Positions 5,053 to 8,122 of a stretch of DNA of 8,122 nucleotides are shown here, in pieces; position 1 is the stretch's first letter; each line of letters begins with the position of its first letter. A program made the position numbers and the translations under genes. The stretch is from assembly GCA_903920835.1 (NCBI GenBank), contig CAIXNQ010000016.1:1-8122 (forward strand), given 5' to 3'. Source of the DNA: an uncultured Bacteroidota bacterium. GTDB taxonomy: Bacteria > Bacteroidota > Bacteroidia > Flavobacteriales > Flavobacteriaceae. Below the pieces are notes generated by a model that ran no database searches, was not told the origin of the DNA, and saw nothing but the letters and a program-made list of their open reading frames with translations.

Positions 5053-5874
5053 ATGAATGTAACCGAATTTACTTTACTTTTAAACAAACCAGATGCAATT
5101 AACGATAAACAAACAATTGCTTTAGAAAAAGTTCTGGTTGATTTTCCTTATTTTCAGAGCGCAAGAGCTATGAGATTAAAAGGACTTTACAATCAAGATA
5201 GTTTCAGATATAATTTTGAATTAAAAAAAACAGCTGCGCATACCACAGATCGATCTGTGCTATTTGATTATATCACCTCTGATTTTTTTAAAATAATTAA
5301 AAAAGGACTTTACGAACAAAAATTAGCCGAATTATTAGAAATAGATGTCTTTGACAGTGAAATTGTATCGAATTCATTTGATAATCAAATCCGTCAAGAA
5401 AGCAATTCTGTAGTTCAAAATGAATCTGCTATTTCTAATTTAGAAAGTGAAACTGCTTCAGAAAATCTTCAAATTGGAAAACCTTTGTCCTTTTCAAAAG
5501 ACGAAAAACACTCTTTTCAAGAATGGCTTCAGTTATCGAAAATACGCCCAATTGTTCGAGAAAATAAAGAAGTTAACGATCCACCAGAATCAGAAAAAAG
5601 TAAGAAAAATGAATTGATAGATAAGTTTATAGAGTCAAATCCAAAAATCCCATCAATTTCAAAAAGTCTTGCAGATTCTAATGTAATTAAACCTCAAGAA
5701 GAGGCTACCACACATTTAATGACCGAAACTTTAGCAAAGGTTTATCTGGAGCAAAAGAAATATCAAAAGGCAATTCAAGCCTATCAAATATTAATTTTGA
5801 AATATCCAGAAAAAAGTAGTTTATTTGCAAACCGAATTTCGGATATAAAAATATTACAACAAAATAACATTTAA
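5053..5874 (+). CDS. uncharacterised protein with C-terminal TPR-like segment
   Basis: I do not recognise a named function. Counting from the start used here (273 residues), the conserved-looking N-terminal region (MNVTEFTLLLNKPDAIN, then LVDFPYFQSARAMRLKGLYN and AAHTTDRSVLFDYITS) is helical and without signal peptide or membrane segment. A polar, low-complexity middle (about 100-205) contains the island HSFQEWLQLSK. The end (about 223-256, ETLAKVYLEQKKYQKAIQAY then ILILKYPEKS) matches a tetratricopeptide-like helix pair, suggesting protein binding. An upstream in-frame ATG at 5044 would add MVV and overlap the lptE stop. I prefer 5053, 2 nt after that stop, because relatives from memory start MN-TEF. 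Its place between lptE and secG suggests an envelope or secretion-related role, which is inference. Confidence 0.85.
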   Translation: MNVTEFTLLLNKPDAINDKQTIALEKVLVDFPYFQSARAMRLKGLYNQDSFRYNFELKKTAAHTTDRSVLFDYITSDFFKIIKKGLYEQKLAELLEIDVFDSEIVSNSFDNQIRQESNSVVQNESAISNLESETASENLQIGKPLSFSKDEKHSFQEWLQLSKIRPIVRENKEVNDPPESEKSKKNELIDKFIESNPKIPSISKSLADSNVIKPQEEATTHLMTETLAKVYLEQKKYQKAIQAYQILILKYPEKSSLFANRISDIKILQQNNI

Positions 5875-5885
5875 TTAAGATAAGT

Positions 5886-6221
5886 ATGTTTTCAATTTTT
5901 TTAGTTTTAATAACAATAGTTTGCTTTTTGCTAATTGTAGTAATTATGGTTCAAAACCCTAAAGGTGGTGGTTTATCTTCATCATTAGGAGGTTCTACTC
6001 AATTGGGTGGTGTTCAAAAAACAACCGATTTTTTAGACAAAAGCACTTGGACTTTAGGAGCTGTATTATTGGTATTAATTCTATTGTCAAGTTTAAGTTT
6101 TATTAGCAATGACGCTAAACCAAAAGTTCTAGATACAAAAGAAACAGTTGCACCAAAAACAACTAACAAAACTATAGGAAACCCAGCCGAAAAAGCTGCT
6201 CCAGCCACAGAAAAGAAATAA
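5886..6221 (+). CDS. secG: preprotein translocase subunit SecG
   Basis: SecG is the small non-essential subunit of the SecYEG channel, in the inner membrane, and stimulates protein export. The 111 residues show two membrane helices (about 2-22 and 55-74) joined by the glycine-rich loop VQNPKGGGLSSSLGGSTQLGG typical of Bacteroidota SecG. A charged Ala/Pro/Thr/Lys-rich tail (about 76-111) follows. Length matches family members carrying such a tail. It starts 11 nt after the preceding stop and is the last gene before a strong intrinsic terminator, so it probably ends the miaB operon. Confidence 0.94.
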   Translation: MFSIFLVLITIVCFLLIVVIMVQNPKGGGLSSSLGGSTQLGGVQKTTDFLDKSTWTLGAVLLVLILLSSLSFISNDAKPKVLDTKETVAPKTTNKTIGNPAEKAAPATEKK

Positions 6222-6242
6222 TGTCTTAGATACTTAATAATT

Positions 6243-6275
6243 AAATGCCAGCTTGACAAAGTTGGCATTTTTTTT
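6243..6275 (+). terminator. rho-independent terminator after secG
   Basis: A 12-bp stem (AAATGCCAGCTT at 6243-6254 with AAGTTGGCATTT at 6259-6270, one G-U wobble at 6251/6262) encloses a GACA loop. It is followed by an uninterrupted T-run through 6275. It ends the operon and insulates groES. The A-run at the base of the stem could also give some function on the other strand. Confidence 0.92.
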
Positions 6276-6288
6276 AGGTAAAAATGTC

Positions 6289-6319
6289 AGTCAATTTGAC
6301 TTGGCATAATTTATGATTG
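6289..6319 (+). promoter_or_regulatory. candidate control region upstream of groES
   Basis: AGTCAATTTGACT at 6289-6301 is a perfect 6-bp inverted repeat around a central T. TATGATTG at 6312-6319 differs by one base from the TAnnTTTG -7 box, but no -33 element lies at the usual distance: TTTG at 6295-6298 is only 13 nt away. TTGGCAT at 6301-6307 also resembles the -24 half of a sigma-54 site, but the -12 half is imperfect. No CIRCE element (TTAGCACTC...GAGTGCTAA) is present. A groES promoter must lie near here; its exact type is uncertain. Confidence 0.4.
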
Positions 6320-6364
6320 AATAGTCTCAAACAAATAAATTAATATTTTAAAATAAATTGTATT

Positions 6365-6640
6365 ATGGCATTAAACATTAAACCGCTATCAGATCGAGTT
6401 CTTATTGAACCTGTAGCAGCAGAAACACAAACAGCTTCTGGAATTTTTATTCCTGATACTGCAAAAGAAAAACCTCAAAAAGGAACCGTTGTTGCTGTGG
6501 GCAATGGCAAAAAAGATTTTACAATGACAGTGAAAATCGGTGACACCGTACTTTACGGAAAATATGCAGGAACCGAATTAAAACTTGAAGGTAAAGATTA
6601 TCTAATTATGCGTGAAGACGATATTTTAGCAATTATCTAA
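6365..6640 (+). CDS. groES: co-chaperonin GroES (Hsp10)
   Basis: GroES forms the heptameric lid that caps GroEL and encloses a folding protein in the cytoplasm. The 91-residue sequence shows the family landmarks PLSDRVLIEP at residues 7-16, the mobile loop around ASGIFIPDTAKEKPQ (GroEL contact), GTVVAVGNG, and the C-terminal YLIMREDDILAII. Length is normal for the compact Bacteroidota form. The start follows an A/T-rich leader. It is separated from secG by a terminator and from groEL by 46 bp without a terminator, so the two are co-transcribed. Confidence 0.98.
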   Translation: MALNIKPLSDRVLIEPVAAETQTASGIFIPDTAKEKPQKGTVVAVGNGKKDFTMTVKIGDTVLYGKYAGTELKLEGKDYLIMREDDILAII

Positions 6641-6686
6641 GATTATTTAAAAATTAATTAAATTAACAAACTTAAAGTCAAAAAAA

Positions 6687-8122
6687 ATGGCAAAAGATAT
6701 TAAATTCGACATTGAAGCACGTGATGGTTTAAAACGTGGAGTTGACGCTTTGGCAAACGCAGTAAAAGTTACTCTTGGACCAAAAGGTCGTAATGTAATC
6801 ATAGGAAAGTCTTTCGGAGGACCTAATGTTACTAAAGACGGTGTAACTGTTGCAAAAGAAATTGAATTAAAAGATCCTTTAGAAAACATGGGAGCTCAAA
6901 TGGTAAAAGAAGTGGCTTCTAAAACCAATGATCTTGCTGGCGACGGAACTACAACTGCAACTGTTTTAGCTCAGGCTATCGTTAAAGAAGGGCTCAAAAA
7001 CGTAGCTGCTGGAGCAAACCCAATGGATCTTAAAAGAGGAATAGACAAAGCTGTAGAAGCTATTGTTGCTGATTTAGGAAAACAATCTCAAGAAGTTGGT
7101 AGTTCTTCTGACAAAATTAAACAAGTTGCTTCAATTTCTGCAAACAACGACGAAGTAATTGGCGAATTAATTGCTAATGCTTTTGCAAAAGTAGGTAAAG
7201 AAGGTGTCATTACTGTTGAAGAAGCTAAAGGAACCGATACTTATGTAGATGTTGTAGAAGGAATGCAGTTTGATAGAGGATATTTATCTCCTTATTTCGT
7301 TACAAATCCTGAAAAAATGAATGTTGATTTAGACAATCCATACATTCTTTTATACGACAAAAAAGTTTCTTCTTTAAAAGAATTACTTCCAGTTCTTGAA
7401 CCAGTAGCTCAATCAGGAAAACCTTTGTTGATTATCGCCGAAGATGTTGACGGAGAAGCATTATCTACTTTAGTTGTTAATAAATTAAGAGGTGCGTTAA
7501 AAATTGCTGCTGTAAAAGCTCCAGGTTTTGGCGACAGAAGAAAAGCGATGCTAGAAGATATTGCAATATTGACTGGTGGAACTGTAATTGCAGAAGAAAG
7601 TGGTTATACGCTTGAAAATGCTACTCTTGAAATGTTAGGAACTGCCGAAAAAGTGACCATCGACAAAGACAATACTACTATTGTTAACGGTGCTGGTTCA
7701 GCCGACTTGATTAAAAATAGAGTAAACCAAATCAAAGGTCAAATGGAAACTACGACTTCTGATTATGATAAAGAAAAATTGCAAGAACGTTTGGCTAAAT
7801 TAGCTGGTGGAGTTGCAGTACTTTATGTTGGAGCAGCTTCTGAAGTTGAAATGAAAGAGAAAAAAGATCGTGTTGATGATGCGCTTCATGCCACACGTGC
7901 TGCTGTAGAAGAAGGAATTGTAGCAGGTGGTGGTGTTGCATTACTTAGAGCAAAAGCTTCCTTACTTTCATTAACAACTGAAAATCCTGACGAAGTTACA
8001 GGTATTCAAATTATTGCTCGTGCAGTTGAATCTCCATTGCGAACTATTGTTGAAAATGCAGGTTTAGAAGGTTCTGTGGTTGTTGCAAAAGTTGCCGATG
8101 GTTCTGGGAATTTTGGTTACAA
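6687..8122 (+). CDS. groEL: chaperonin GroEL (Hsp60), 3' end outside the window
   Basis: GroEL is the ATP-driven double-ring chaperonin working with GroES. The frame is open from ATG 6687 to the window edge: 478 complete codons plus two bases, against about 545 in the family, so roughly 65-70 residues are missing from the right side. Seen in the sequence are the start MAKDIKFDIEARDGLKRGVD, the ATP-site motifs LGPKGRNV (30-37), DGVTVAKE (51-58) and GDGTTTAT (85-92), the substrate- and GroES-binding apical domain, APGFGDRRKAMLEDIA, and the late equatorial GGGVALLRA. No frameshift or internal stop is seen. The start is preceded by a seven-A run, as is usual for highly expressed Bacteroidota genes. 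The protein ends incompletely only because the window ends. Confidence 0.98.
   Translation, partial: MAKDIKFDIEARDGLKRGVDALANAVKVTLGPKGRNVIIGKSFGGPNVTKDGVTVAKEIELKDPLENMGAQMVKEVASKTNDLAGDGTTTATVLAQAIVKEGLKNVAAGANPMDLKRGIDKAVEAIVADLGKQSQEVGSSSDKIKQVASISANNDEVIGELIANAFAKVGKEGVITVEEAKGTDTYVDVVEGMQFDRGYLSPYFVTNPEKMNVDLDNPYILLYDKKVSSLKELLPVLEPVAQSGKPLLIIAEDVDGEALSTLVVNKLRGALKIAAVKAPGFGDRRKAMLEDIAILTGGTVIAEESGYTLENATLEMLGTAEKVTIDKDNTTIVNGAGSADLIKNRVNQIKGQMETTTSDYDKEKLQERLAKLAGGVAVLYVGAASEVEMKEKKDRVDDALHATRAAVEEGIVAGGGVALLRAKASLLSLTTENPDEVTGIQIIARAVESPLRTIVENAGLEGSVVVAKVADGSGNFGY

Noticed and set aside
6014..6268. Antisense open frame over secG and the terminator
   Set aside because: It overlaps secG on the opposite strand, begins within it, runs through the terminator region and resembles no protein family.
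6276..6364. CIRCE/HrcA operator for groESL
   Set aside because: The TTAGCACTC-N9-GAGTGCTAA pattern is absent. Only an unrelated AGTCAA/TTGACT dyad was found.
6647..6889. Antisense open frame over the groEL start
   Set aside because: It is a mirror of well-conserved groEL coding sequence and has no domain or start signal of its own.

Overview
The window looks like a chromosomal segment of a Flavobacterium-like member of the Bacteroidota. The evidence is the low-GC, A/T-rich coding style, start codons preceded by A-runs instead of clear Shine-Dalgarno sites, a promoter of the Bacteroidota TAnnTTTG type before miaB, and the gene order miaB, sigma-54 regulator, lptE-like lipoprotein, TPR protein, secG, groES, groEL. 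From memory, that order resembles the one in Flavobacterium genomes; I could not check it by search.

Layout. (1) 50-656: a compact toxin-antitoxin-like pair, a PIN-domain protein overlapping by 8 nt a 50-residue gene that is probably its antitoxin. (2) 657-1330: a 674-bp stretch without genes. It holds two direct copies of a ~100-115 bp repeat, each with a GC-rich hairpin and a four-run G-quadruplex motif. These are followed by a strictly phased tandem array (eleven 21-bp units, then two 18-bp units), an A/T-rich stretch, and the miaB promoter. (3) 1349-6221: a same-strand housekeeping cluster. It carries miaB (tRNA ms2i6A37 methylthiotransferase), a sigma-54 AAA+ regulator, an LptE-like outer-membrane lipoprotein, an uncharacterised protein with a C-terminal TPR-like segment, and secG. 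A strong intrinsic terminator at 6243-6275 closes it. (4) 6365 to the right edge: groES and groEL, with groEL cut by the window end after 478 complete codons.

The most striking structure is at 2799-3241. A small GxxExxY-family gene (PD-(D/E)XK nuclease-like) is enclosed by a perfect 31-bp inverted repeat and fits exactly into the miaB/sigma-54 regulator junction. The left arm begins 5 nt after the miaB stop, and the right arm starts at the base after the nuclease stop and ends 10 nt before the first possible regulator start. It has the architecture of a 443-bp mobile cassette without a transposase, lying inside an otherwise housekeeping operon. Its protein also carries Arg in place of the Gly that gives the family its name.

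How the genes fit together: miaB, groES/groEL and secG are core functions (translation fidelity, protein folding, secretion). The LptE-like protein and SecG both serve the cell envelope. The sigma-54 regulator has no receiver or sensor domain of recognisable type, so its signal is unknown. The toxin-antitoxin pair, the repeat block and the nuclease cassette are the accessory additions, and all lie next to or inside the miaB operon.
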